Numbered from the stretch's first letter, positions 1 to 6,297 are shown. The stretch: 10,917 nucleotides of DNA from Flavobacteriaceae bacterium (GCA_015488935.1 WFMU01000338.1:1-10917); one strand, 5' to 3'. The notes: generated by a model not told the origin, from the sequence alone. A program made the numbers and translations.

Positions 1-87
1 TCTTTTATTATTGTATTTATATTAACTTTTATGGGTTGGATTCCTGGTATTTTGGCAGCATTAATTATTTTAAATAAGACCGAATAA
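1..87 (+). CDS. YqaE/Pmp3-family small membrane protein (3' end only)
   Basis: The first 28 codons are open from base 1 and end at TAA 85-87. They encode a hydrophobic segment with GWIPGILAALIIL and a short polar end (NKTE). The G-(W/Y)-x-P-G-x-(I/L)-x-A pattern followed by a second hydrophobic run is typical of the C-terminal half of YqaE/Pmp3 peptides. These are membrane proteins of about 50 residues that affect membrane potential in yeast and are mostly uncharacterised in bacteria. The N-terminal half and the start lie outside the window, so this is a partial gene by truncation, not a pseudogene. The family call rests on only 28 residues. Confidence 0.75.
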   Translation, partial: SFIIVFILTFMGWIPGILAALIILNKTE

Positions 88-137
88 GTAAAAAATAAAT
101 GCGACTTTTGTAATTCGTATTAATCAAATAAAATCAG

Positions 138-878
138 ATGAAATTTAAAAAACCATTATTCGTATTATTAATAGCAATATTTAGTATAACAAGTTGTCAA
201 GTAACCGAAAAAATTTATTTAAATGAGGATGGTTCTGGAACATTTGATTTAGAACTAAACATGAGCGAGATGATAAAATCTTTAGGAAGCATGGACAACA
301 AAAAACAAAAAGATTCCACTTATGTAGCAGTAGATACTTTAATAAATTTTTCGCAAATGTTAATCGAAAAGAAAGATAGTATTGCTAAATTATCAAAAGA
401 AAAACAAGCACAGTTAGAACAATTAAAAGGTATGCAAATAAAAATGCATGAAGATAAAAACAAAGGCGAATTTGTAATGAATTATATAGTCAAATTTAAA
501 AATGTTAACGAATTGTCTGAAGTAAAGGATATGCTGAATAGTGCACAAAGTTTAGAAAAAGGAAAAGAAAAAAAATTACCTTCAAAATCCGACATGAAAT
601 TTTCGTTTAAAAGAAATAAGTTTAAACGTATTGTGATAGCAAAAAAGCAAACAGATAAAGATTCAACGAAGTATAACGAGTCTATGAAAAAGTTTGATAT
701 GTTTATGAAAGGTTCTACTTACAATATAGAATACCATTTTCCAAGACCGATAAAAAGTACCACCGCAAAAAATGTTACTTATAGCAAAGATGGAAAAGTA
801 ATTTACATAAAATCTACCATGCAAGAAGTAACCGATGCTCCAGAAATTTTGAATTTTGAAGTAAAGTTAAAAAAATAA
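138..878 (+). CDS. Putative lipoprotein of unknown function
   Basis: This 246-residue protein has a lysine-rich start, a hydrophobic stretch and a lipobox ending SITSC with the lipidated Cys at 20, so it should be exported and anchored in the envelope. After the Cys comes a segment with NEDGSGTFDLELNMSEM. That segment resembles flavobacterial lipoproteins with a 'T-I-x-x-N-E-D-G-S-G' beta-strand opening, which I know only as hypothetical proteins. Residues about 70-105 are rich in K, E and Q and look helical or coiled-coil. The rest is lysine-rich with predicted strands near the C-terminus. No catalytic motif is visible. Its stop overlaps the lipB start by one base (TAATG), which suggests co-translation, though no link to lipoate metabolism can be read from the sequence. 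Confidence 0.85.
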   Translation: MKFKKPLFVLLIAIFSITSCQVTEKIYLNEDGSGTFDLELNMSEMIKSLGSMDNKKQKDSTYVAVDTLINFSQMLIEKKDSIAKLSKEKQAQLEQLKGMQIKMHEDKNKGEFVMNYIVKFKNVNELSEVKDMLNSAQSLEKGKEKKLPSKSDMKFSFKRNKFKRIVIAKKQTDKDSTKYNESMKKFDMFMKGSTYNIEYHFPRPIKSTTAKNVTYSKDGKVIYIKSTMQEVTDAPEILNFEVKLKK

Positions 879-1582
879 TGCAACAGATACAATTACAAGA
901 TATTGGTCTTACAGATTATAATTCAGCTTGGCAATATCAGAATAAATTATTTCAACAAATTATCGATTTAAAGTTAGTAAACAGAAATAATAATACAGCA
1001 ATACCAACGCCAAATTATTTTCTATTTACAGAGCATCCACATGTATATACTTTAGGTAAAAGTGGCGATGTAAATAATTTATTATTATCCGAAAAGCAAC
1101 TCCAAGAAAAAGGCATTACTTTTTTTAAATCCAATAGAGGTGGTGATATTACTTATCATGGTCCAGGGCAAATTGTAGGATATCCAATTTTAGATTTAGA
1201 TAATTTTTTTACCGATATTCATAAATTTATGCGAAATTTAGAAGAAATCATTATTTTAACTATTGCAGAATATGGATTAAAAGGCGAACGTAGCGAAGGA
1301 GAAACAGGTGTTTGGTTAGATGTAGGAACTCCTTTTGCACGTAAAATATGTGCGCTTGGTGTACGGACTTCGCGTTGGGTTACCATGCATGGATTTGCAT
1401 TAAATGTAGCAACAAATTTGGGCTATTTTGACCATATTATTCCATGTGGAATTCGTGGTAAGGCTGTAACCTCTTTAGAAGTAGAATTAAAACGTAAAAT
1501 AAATGTAGCAGAAGTAAAAGAAAAAATAAAAAAACATTTTGCTGCTGTTTTTAATGCCGAGTTTGTGTTAAGTGAAAAATAA
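878..1582 (+). CDS. lipB: Octanoyl-[acyl-carrier-protein]:protein octanoyltransferase LipB
   Basis: LipB moves an octanoyl group from acyl carrier protein to a lysine of lipoyl domains (pyruvate and 2-oxoglutarate dehydrogenases, GcvH), the first step of endogenous lipoate synthesis in the cytoplasm. The 234-residue product has the family signatures in order: FTEHPHVYTLGK (about 50-61), RGGDITYHGPGQ (87-98), the catalytic lysine in ARKICALGV (Lys156), MHGFALNV (170-177) and the active-site cysteine in IIPCGI (Cys190). Length is normal for the family. The ATG at 878 overlaps the stop of the preceding lipoprotein gene by one base. No lipA follows; the next gene begins the arsenic island after a gap of about 150 bases. 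Confidence 0.97.
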   Translation: MQQIQLQDIGLTDYNSAWQYQNKLFQQIIDLKLVNRNNNTAIPTPNYFLFTEHPHVYTLGKSGDVNNLLLSEKQLQEKGITFFKSNRGGDITYHGPGQIVGYPILDLDNFFTDIHKFMRNLEEIIILTIAEYGLKGERSEGETGVWLDVGTPFARKICALGVRTSRWVTMHGFALNVATNLGYFDHIIPCGIRGKAVTSLEVELKRKINVAEVKEKIKKHFAAVFNAEFVLSEK

Positions 1583-1692
1583 AATGCCAAAAAACGCATG
1601 TGAATTCTTTTAAAAACAGTGCTGCCTTAATATCTTATTTCTCGCATCCTAAGTCTTGTTTCTTGTTTCTTACAAAAAAAAGAAAAAAATAC

Positions 1693-1722
1693 TTGCACAA
1701 TAAAAAACTTATCGTATATTTG
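1693..1722 (+). promoter_or_regulatory. Bacteroidota-type promoter of arsR
   Basis: TTG at 1693-1695 and TATATTTG at 1715-1722, separated by 19 bases, match the Bacteroidota housekeeping promoter form (-33 TTG, -7 TAnnTTTG). The -7 box fills exactly the 8-base space between the two arms of the inverted repeat at 1708-1729, so a repressor bound there would block RNA polymerase. Known spacing from the -7 box puts the transcription start at about 1727-1730, only a few bases before the ATG at 1732. Confidence 0.75.
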
Positions 1723-1729
1723 CGATAAG
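1708..1729. promoter_or_regulatory. ArsR operator O1 (inverted repeat over the -7 box)
   Basis: CTTATCG (1708-1714) and CGATAAG (1723-1729) form a perfect 7-base inverted repeat with an 8-base spacer. ArsR/SmtB repressors are winged-helix dimers that bind such dyads near their own promoters and leave when a metalloid binds. The same core (TATCG-N8-CGATA) recurs at 2083-2100 with 15 of 18 bases identical, which supports a specific binding site. Assigning it to the adjacent repressor is inference. Confidence 0.75.
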
Positions 1730-1731
1730 AA

Positions 1732-2067
1732 ATGAAGCGTACACTAGAAAATATAAAATATAGTAAAGAAACCGAAGATATTGCCATGTTTGCAAAAGCA
1801 TTGGCACATCCAACGCGAATAGCCATTTTAAAATATTTAGACAATCAAGCTTGTTGTTTTACAGGAGATTTGGTAGAAATTTTACCATTAGCACAATCCA
1901 CTATATCGCAACATCTAAAAGAATTAAAAAATGCAGGATTAATTCAAGGAACCGTAGAACCACCAAAAATTAGATACTGCATTCATCAAGAAAATTGGCA
2001 AAAAGCACAGAAACTCTTTGAAGCATTATTTCTAGAAAATAAAGGAAATTATTTCAATAAATGTTAA
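1732..2067 (+). CDS. arsR: ArsR/SmtB-family metalloid-responsive repressor
   Basis: This 111-residue winged-helix protein has the ArsR pattern: FAKALAHPTRIAILKYL (about 20-36), the recognition region LAQSTISQHLKELKNAGLIQG (about 53-73) and a wing around 74-85. Candidate As(III)-sensing cysteines are the pair Cys41-Cys42 (QACCFTGDL), Cys83 and the last residue Cys111. This arrangement differs from the classical ELCVCDL site of plasmid ArsR but is familiar in Bacteroidota repressors. It heads an arsenic island and has a dyad over its promoter, so autoregulation is likely. The ATG at 1732 would lie only a few bases from the predicted transcription start. The next in-frame ATG (codon 19, 1786) would delete the first helix, so I keep 1732. 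Confidence 0.92.
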   Translation: MKRTLENIKYSKETEDIAMFAKALAHPTRIAILKYLDNQACCFTGDLVEILPLAQSTISQHLKELKNAGLIQGTVEPPKIRYCIHQENWQKAQKLFEALFLENKGNYFNKC

Positions 2068-2082
2068 AAAATTTAAAAACCA

Positions 2083-2100
2083 TATCGTTTATACGCGATA
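2083..2100. promoter_or_regulatory. Second ArsR-type operator O2
   Basis: TATCG (2083-2087) and CGATA (2096-2100) are inverted with the same 8-base spacing as O1. Across the 18 bases the two sites share the consensus TATCGTWTATWYGCGATA. O2 lies between arsR and the thioredoxin-like gene at 2123. Unlike O1, its spacer (TTTATACG) does not match the TAnnTTTG promoter box and I see no TTG at the right distance upstream. It may be an auxiliary site, a roadblock, or the remains of a second promoter. Confidence 0.65.
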
Positions 2101-2122
2101 AACAATAACAAATTAAATAAAA

Positions 2123-2458
2123 ATGAAAACAATAAAAATTTTAGGAACAGGATGTCCAAATTGTAAAAGAACCGAAGCGGTAGTAAAAACAGTTGCCGAA
2201 GAATTAAAAATAGATGTAAATATCGTTAAAGTAGAAGATATTCAAGATATTATGGCGTATGATATTATGAGCACTCCAGCCGTAGTAATAGATGAAAAAG
2301 TAGTAATAAAAGGTCGTGTTCCGAGTTTTGACGAGATTAAAACTTTACTAAAAGAAGACGATGCTTGTTGTAGCGATACAGACAATTCTTGCTGTGAACC
2401 AACAGATAAAAATAACTCTTGCTGTAGTTCTGAAGATACTACATCTAGTTGCTGCTAA
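2123..2458 (+). CDS. Thioredoxin-fold protein (TM0996/MTH895-like) with Cys-Cys-repeat tail
   Basis: Residues 1-77 form a compact thioredoxin/glutaredoxin-like domain of the small TM0996/MTH895 type ('redox-active disulfide protein 2'): strand KTIKILG, active site GCPNC (Cys11, Cys14), [18 protein letters not shown] (about 51-68) with the cis-Pro equivalent at 52, and an ending EIKTLL. There is no signal peptide, so it is cytoplasmic. The family is normally about 75-80 residues; this one adds a tail of about 34 residues, rich in S, D and N, with four Cys-Cys pairs (82-83, 90-91, 100-101, 110-111, the last being the C-terminus). The tail looks like a soft-metal or As(III)-binding segment, though that is inference. 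By family and island context it may correspond to the ArsE component that accompanies ArsF and ArsG in Bacteroides. Confidence 0.85.
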   Translation: MKTIKILGTGCPNCKRTEAVVKTVAEELKIDVNIVKVEDIQDIMAYDIMSTPAVVIDEKVVIKGRVPSFDEIKTLLKEDDACCSDTDNSCCEPTDKNNSCCSSEDTTSSCC

Positions 2459-2465
2459 AAATAAC

Positions 2466-3494
2466 ATGAAAAAAAGACTTAAATTTTTAGATCGTTATTT
2501 AACTTTATGGATATTCCTTGCCATGTTACTCGGTGTTGGATTAGGATACTTTTTTCCGCAAATAGCGAAAGTAACAAATACATTATCCGTTGGCACAACC
2601 AATGTTCCATTGGCAATTGGATTAATTTTAATGATGTATCCACCATTGGCAAAAGTCGATTATAATCTAATTCCATCTATTGTAAAAGATACCAAAGCCA
2701 TGTCGCTATCATTAATTTTAAACTGGATTATTGGACCAATACTCATGTTTACATTAGCCATTCTATTTCTAAAAAACGAACCAGAATATATGGCAGGACT
2801 AATTTTAATAGGTTTGGCACGATGTATTGCTATGGTTATTGTATGGAACGATTTAGGTGGCGGAAGCAGAGAATACGGCGCAACATTAATTGCATTAAAC
2901 AGTGTTTTTCAAGTTTTAACTTACAGTTTTTACGCTTGGTTATTTATTAGCGTATTGCCAAAATATTTTGGTGTACAAAGTTTTGACATAAACATATCCA
3001 TTACCGAAGTTGCAAAAAGTGTATTTATCTATTTAGGAATACCGTTTTTAGCAGGATTTTTAAGTCGCAAATATCTAGTAAAATTTAAAGGAACCGATTG
3101 GTACAACCGTAAATTTATTCCATTTATTTCGCCAATCACACTTATAGCTTTGTTGGCAACTATCGTATTAATGTTTAGCCTCAAGGGCGATTTAATTGTA
3201 GAAATACCAATGGACGTTCTTAAAATTGCCATTCCGCTAATCCTCTATTTTGCCATCATGTTTTTTGTGAGTTTCTTTATAGGCAAAACCTTAAAAATAG
3301 ATTATAAAAGAAACGCATCCATTGCATTTACAGCAACAGGAAATAATTTTGAACTCGCCATTGCCGTTGCCATTGCCATATTTGGTATCAATTCCAAACA
3401 AGCATTTACAGGTGTTATAGGACCATTAGTAGAAGTTCCAGTACTTATTTTATTAGTAAATATTTCGCTGTGGCTGAAGAAAAAATATTATTAA
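2466..3494 (+). CDS. acr3: Arsenite efflux permease Acr3
   Basis: Acr3 is an inner-membrane exporter of As(III), driven by the proton gradient. The 342-residue product has about ten hydrophobic segments and the family motifs [15 protein letters not shown] (about 116-130), [14 protein letters not shown] (about 136-149) and [11 protein letters not shown] (290-300). The essential cysteine is Cys120 and the conserved acidic residue Glu296. Their separation of 176 residues equals that of Cys129 and Glu305 in the characterised Alkaliphilus Acr3 (from memory). I start at ATG 2466, seven bases after the previous stop. The reading frame stays open upstream to an ATG at 2361, but that would overlap the tail of the preceding gene and add 35 residues not typical of Acr3. 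Confidence 0.95.
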   Translation: MKKRLKFLDRYLTLWIFLAMLLGVGLGYFFPQIAKVTNTLSVGTTNVPLAIGLILMMYPPLAKVDYNLIPSIVKDTKAMSLSLILNWIIGPILMFTLAILFLKNEPEYMAGLILIGLARCIAMVIVWNDLGGGSREYGATLIALNSVFQVLTYSFYAWLFISVLPKYFGVQSFDINISITEVAKSVFIYLGIPFLAGFLSRKYLVKFKGTDWYNRKFIPFISPITLIALLATIVLMFSLKGDLIVEIPMDVLKIAIPLILYFAIMFFVSFFIGKTLKIDYKRNASIAFTATGNNFELAIAVAIAIFGINSKQAFTGVIGPLVEVPVLILLVNISLWLKKKYY

Positions 3495-3533
3495 TTAGAT
3501 ACATTTTAAGAATAACATATAACATTATTGCAA

Positions 3534-3962
3534 ATGAAAATACTCATATTATGTACGGGAAATTCATGTAGAAGTCAAATGGCAGAAGGTTTTTTAAAAG
3601 CCTTTGACCAAAATTTAGTCGTACACTCTGCAGGAACAAAACCAAGTAAGCAAGTACATCCAAATGCAATAAAAGTAATGGCAGAATTGGGAGTAGATTT
3701 AAGTAAAAATCATCCGAAATCCGTAGATGTATTTTTACAAGATACTTTCGATTATGTAATTACCGTTTGTGGCGGAGCAAAAGAAAACTGTCCAACCTTT
3801 TTCGGAAAAGTAAAGCAAAGATTACACATCGGATTTGAAGACCCAGACGAAGCAACAGGAACCGAAGAAGAAATAATGGCAGCATTTAAAAGAATACGAG
3901 ATGAAATTTTACGAGACTTCTTTCGGTTTTGGAGAAAAGAGATTGTGACGAATTATGAGTGA
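3534..3962 (+). CDS. arsC: Thioredoxin-coupled arsenate reductase ArsC (LMW-PTP fold)
   Basis: This cytoplasmic enzyme reduces As(V) to As(III), the substrate of Acr3. The 142-residue protein has the low-molecular-weight tyrosine phosphatase P-loop CTGNSCR (Cys7 to Arg13, CX5R). It also has a second cysteine pair, Cys79 and Cys86, in VCGGAKENCP. The seven-residue spacing matches the Cys82/Cys89 relay of the plasmid pI258 enzyme, so it should be regenerated by thioredoxin rather than act as a phosphatase. The DPDEA motif (103-107) carries the general acid. I start at ATG 3534; an in-frame TTG at 3528 would add only two residues. The last residues (VTNYE) and the stop lie in a repetitive AT-rich sequence continuing downstream, so the C-terminus seems to have been altered by it. 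Catalytic residues are unaffected. Confidence 0.95.
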   Translation: MKILILCTGNSCRSQMAEGFLKAFDQNLVVHSAGTKPSKQVHPNAIKVMAELGVDLSKNHPKSVDVFLQDTFDYVITVCGGAKENCPTFFGKVKQRLHIGFEDPDEATGTEEEIMAAFKRIRDEILRDFFRFWRKEIVTNYE

Positions 3963-3987
3963 TGAATGATGAATTATGAATTAATAA
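3951..3987 (+). repeat. Low-complexity ATGAAT-type repeat at the arsC 3' end
   Basis: The nine-base word GAATTATGA occurs at 3950-3958 and again at 3971-3979, with GATGAATGATGAATT between. The repeat covers the last codons of arsC, its TGA stop (3960-3962) and the following 25 bases. Similar ATGAATT-rich filler is seen in other Bacteroidota intergenic regions (general recollection). It is not a terminator. Confidence 0.6.
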
Positions 3988-4022
3988 AAAAAAGCAACAC
4001 TAATCAGGGAAGTTCAACGTAA

Positions 4023-4112
4023 AGCCGTTTTGCTAAAACGGCTCAATAAACAGTAAAGCTGTTTTGCTAAAACGGCTCAATAACAATAGTAAAACCGTTT
4101 TGTTAAACGGCT
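4023..4112. repeat. Three tandem hairpin repeats (AAACGGCT units)
   Basis: Three consecutive units each form a hairpin. Unit 1: AGCCGTTTT (4023-4031), loop GCT, AAAACGGCT (4035-4043), a perfect 9-bp stem. Unit 2: AGCTGTTTT (4057-4065), loop GCT, AAAACGGCT (4069-4077), the same stem with one G-U wobble. Unit 3: CCGTTT (4095-4100), loop TGTT, AAACGG (4105-4110), a shorter stem, extendable across a mismatch to 4093-4112. Unit starts are 34 and then about 36 bases apart, and the CTCAATAA linker is repeated after units 1 and 2. No U-tract follows any unit, so these are not standard rho-independent terminators. Confidence 0.85.
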
Positions 4113-4145
4113 CTATAGCATAATATAAAAACTAAATATAAAATT

Positions 4146-4496
4146 ATGAAACACATAAAACTAATAATCCTCCTTTTAATTATAAGTCTAGCCTCTTGTA
4201 ATAAAGAAACAAAACCAAAAGTAACCTTTATAGAATTAGGTTCCGTAAAATGTATTCCGTGCGTAAAAATGCAAAAAGTCATTAAGCAAGTAGAAGAAAA
4301 ATATCCAAATAAAGTAAAAACTATCTTTTATGATGTTTGGACAAAAGAAGGAGAACCTTATGCCGAAAAATACCATATAGACCCAATACCAACACAAGTA
4401 TTTTTAGATGAAAACGGAAAAGAATATTTTAGACACGAAGGCTATTTTCCATTTGAAGAATTAGAAAAAGTTTTATTAAAAAAAATGGAGCATTGA
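4146..4496 (+). CDS. Thioredoxin-family lipoprotein
   Basis: This 116-residue protein has a signal peptide with a lipobox ending LASC (Cys18), so it is lipidated and faces the periplasm or cell surface. The mature part is a short thioredoxin domain: strand VTFIELG, active site KCIPCVKM (Cys36, Cys39), YDVWTKEGEPYAEKYHIDPIPTQVFLDENGKE with cis-Pro82, and a final helix. CIPC replaces the usual CGPC, which would change its redox potential. The gene lies just before the ArsP-type permease, downstream of the hairpin array. A role in keeping permease or partner cysteines reduced, or in reducing arsenicals in the envelope, is inference. Spacing of 183 bases from arsC suggests it may begin a separate transcript, although no clear promoter is seen. 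Confidence 0.88.
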   Translation: MKHIKLIILLLIISLASCNKETKPKVTFIELGSVKCIPCVKMQKVIKQVEEKYPNKVKTIFYDVWTKEGEPYAEKYHIDPIPTQVFLDENGKEYFRHEGYFPFEELEKVLLKKMEH

Positions 4497-4520
4497 TTTT
4501 TTTTTCACGCAAAGAACACA

Positions 4521-4539
4521 ATCCCGATACTTCGGGGAT
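4521..4539. repeat. Short palindromic element (CCCGA-TACT-TCGGG)
   Basis: CCCGA (4523-4527) and TCGGG (4532-4536) pair around a TACT loop, and AT...GGAT outside them nearly extends the palindrome, with one extra G. It is GC-rich against very AT-rich surroundings and sits between two copies of GCAAAG. From memory, palindromes of the form CCCGAnACTTCGGG recur between genes in flavobacterial genomes. No U-tract follows, so it is not a good terminator. Confidence 0.6.
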
Positions 4540-4571
4540 GCAAAGTAAAAAAGACAAACACTACTCAAATA

Positions 4572-4609
4572 AACAAATCAACAAATTAACGAATTAACAA
4601 ATCAACAAA
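4572..4609. repeat. 14-bp direct repeats before the permease gene
   Basis: AACAAATCAACAAA occurs at 4572-4585 and 4596-4609, a 24-base period, separated by TTAACGAATT. The segment ends 8 bases before the permease start codon and forms its A-rich leader. It is probably low-complexity drift; no regulator can be assigned. Confidence 0.6.
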
Positions 4610-4617
4610 CAATCAAA

Positions 4618-5595
4618 ATGTTCAACTGGATAGAAAAAATAGCAAAATACCTCGTTAATGACCTCTTTGGAGTAAATCCAGAAAGCCATTTATCCGAAGC
4701 ATTAAATTTCTTTATATACGATACCACAAAAATTTTAATACTACTCTTTATTATTATTTTTTTAATGGGAATAGTAAACAGTTATTTCCCAATAGACAAA
4801 GTCCGCAATTACCTATCACGAAAAAAATTATACGGATTAGAATATCTTATGGCAAGTCTTTTCGGTGTAGTAACACCATTTTGTTCCTGCTCATCCGTAC
4901 CATTATTTATCGGATTTGTAAAAGGAGGGATACCATTAGGAGTAACCTTTGCATTTTTGGTAACCTCGCCATTAGTAAACGAAGTAGCAATAGGATTATT
5001 TATAGGACTATTTGGTGTAAAAATGACCGCAATTTATGTCATTAGTGGCGTGTTACTCGGAACCATATCTGGAGTAATCTTACAAAAATTAAAACTAGAA
5101 CGCCACCTAACACCATGGGTAAAACAAGTATTAGAAAATGCCCAAAGAGAGCAAGATACCTTTATTGCCGAAAAGCAAACCTTTAAACAACGCTTACCAA
5201 TAATATGGCAAGAAGTACTTAAAATAATCAAAGGCGTAGTACCTTATGTAGTTGTAGGAATAGCCATTGGTGGATTAATGCACGGTTATATTCCAGAAGG
5301 ATTCTTTGAACAATACATGAGTAAAGACAACCTATTTGCAGTACCAATGGCAACCATATTAGCCGTACCAATGTACTCCAATGCATCAGGAATTTTACCA
5401 GTAGTGCAAGTATTAGTAGCCAAAGGAATTCCAATAGGAACAGCCATCGCATTTATGATGGGTGTCGTAGGATTATCATTTCCCGAAGCCATGCTCCTAA
5501 AAAAAGTAATGACACTTAAACTCATCGGAATATTCTTTGGTGTAGTAACACTATGCATCATCATTTCAGGTTATATTTTTAATCTAATATTGTAA
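4618..5595 (+). CDS. ArsP-type permease (PF03773/DUF318)
   Basis: This inner-membrane protein of 325 residues has about eight to ten hydrophobic segments in two halves joined by a polar linker (about residues 155-200). The first half has the family signature VTPFCSCSSVPLF (85-97; Cys89, Cys91). The second half has a related but cysteine-free motif, VPMYSNASGILPV, as expected for an internally duplicated permease. Characterised ArsP proteins export trivalent organoarsenicals such as methylarsenite and reduced roxarsone and carry the TPFCSC motif; other members of the superfamily are linked to different metals. With acr3 and arsC upstream and ArsF/ArsG-family genes downstream, organoarsenical efflux is the best guess. 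The gap to the next gene is 6 bases, indicating one transcript. Confidence 0.87.
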   Translation: MFNWIEKIAKYLVNDLFGVNPESHLSEALNFFIYDTTKILILLFIIIFLMGIVNSYFPIDKVRNYLSRKKLYGLEYLMASLFGVVTPFCSCSSVPLFIGFVKGGIPLGVTFAFLVTSPLVNEVAIGLFIGLFGVKMTAIYVISGVLLGTISGVILQKLKLERHLTPWVKQVLENAQREQDTFIAEKQTFKQRLPIIWQEVLKIIKGVVPYVVVGIAIGGLMHGYIPEGFFEQYMSKDNLFAVPMATILAVPMYSNASGILPVVQVLVAKGIPIGTAIAFMMGVVGLSFPEAMLLKKVMTLKLIGIFFGVVTLCIIISGYIFNLIL

Positions 5596-5601
5596 ACTAT
5601 C

Positions 5602-6297
5602 ATGAAATATCTATCCACATTATTAATTATCGCAGTACTATATTCTTGTACAAATACGATTAAATCGGAAGAAAAAAAACTTCCAAAGAAACATACAAAC
5701 CAACCTTCAATAAAAGTACTAGATACCGATTTTTCCAAAGGAAGACTAAGCTTACATCAAGAACTAAATTTAGAAGATTTAGCAAAATTTCACGGACATT
5801 TGTGCGATGGTTTAGTAGTAGGATTTTTAGGAATAAACGAAGGCTTACAACAACTATATCCAAACGGAATTATAGACAGAACCAATACAAGAATCGTAAG
5901 TAAAAGCTCACCATGTTTAACCGATGTAGCCGTTTATGTTTCTGGAGGACGCTATCAATTTAATTCATTTTATGTAGATAATACCATCGAAGATGGCTTT
6001 TATATCATCCAACGAAAAGACAATGGAAAAGCAGTAAAAGTAAAAATGAATAAAGGCGTAAAACCAGCAATAATCGGACAATTAGGAAAAAAAGCAATAA
6101 AAGGAGAACTACCTGCCTGCGACTTAGACAAATTAAAAAAATTAGAAGACGATTTTGCACAAAAATTACTACAATCCAATCCAAAAGAAAATTTTACTGT
6201 AACACAAGTAAACGATTTTAAATGGAATCCCATACTTAAAAACGATTATTTAAAAACCGATGTATTAAATAAAAACAAACCAAAATGTGCACAGTAA
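5602..6297 (+). CDS. FmdE-domain lipoprotein
   Basis: The 231-residue product has a lipobox ending LYSC (Cys16). A linker leads to an FmdE-type domain (PF02663) beginning near residue 58, with AKFHGHLCDGLVVGFLGINEG (61-81). His64, His66 and Cys68 form the usual metal-site motif, here with CDG instead of the more common CPG. Cys105 (KSSPCLTD) and Cys163 (LPACDLDK) are further conserved-looking cysteines, and Cys229 lies two residues from the end. FmdE was named for an operon of formylmethanofuran dehydrogenase, but bacterial members are widespread without methanogenesis and their chemistry is unclear. No C-terminal zinc-ribbon motif is seen. Its position directly after the permease suggests an envelope metal- or arsenical-binding partner, which is inference. 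Confidence 0.82.
   Translation: MKYLSTLLIIAVLYSCTNTIKSEEKKLPKKHTNQPSIKVLDTDFSKGRLSLHQELNLEDLAKFHGHLCDGLVVGFLGINEGLQQLYPNGIIDRTNTRIVSKSSPCLTDVAVYVSGGRYQFNSFYVDNTIEDGFYIIQRKDNGKAVKVKMNKGVKPAIIGQLGKKAIKGELPACDLDKLKKLEDDFAQKLLQSNPKENFTVTQVNDFKWNPILKNDYLKTDVLNKNKPKCAQ

Larger units (their letters stand above)
1583..1731. other. Intergenic region between lipB and arsR
   Basis: This 149-base stretch carries no gene. The first part has no convincing rho-independent terminator for lipB. At 1654-1667 there is a short tandem 7-mer (TCTTGTT twice), followed by an A-rich run at about 1673-1689. The last 40 bases contain the arsR promoter and operator, listed separately. Confidence 0.7.
4497..4617. other. 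Intergenic region with an interrupting hairpin
   Basis: This 121-base gap lies between the thioredoxin lipoprotein and permease genes. It starts with a T-run (4497-4505), then contains GCAAAG at 4509-4514 and 4540-4545 flanking a short palindrome, and ends in AACAAAT-type direct repeats up to the permease ATG. I see no promoter matching TTG-N19-TAnnTTTG. Confidence 0.6.

Noticed and set aside
101..110. Promoter -7 box (GACTTTTG) before the first lipoprotein gene
   Set aside because: The first T of TAnnTTTG is replaced by G and there is no TTG at the right distance upstream.
2361..2465. Upstream extension of the acr3 reading frame to an ATG at 2361
   Set aside because: It overlaps the cysteine tail of the preceding gene in another frame and adds 35 residues not typical of Acr3; ATG 2466 follows the previous stop by seven bases and begins a normal N-terminus.
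3900..3962. Frameshift near the 3' end of arsC
   Set aside because: RDEILRDFFRFWRKEI keeps the pattern expected for the last helix of this family in the original frame; only the final five residues look foreign.
4023..4112. CRISPR-like array
   Set aside because: Three repeats are internally palindromic with linkers of about 13-15 bases that are themselves similar; there are no unique spacers of CRISPR length and no cas genes.
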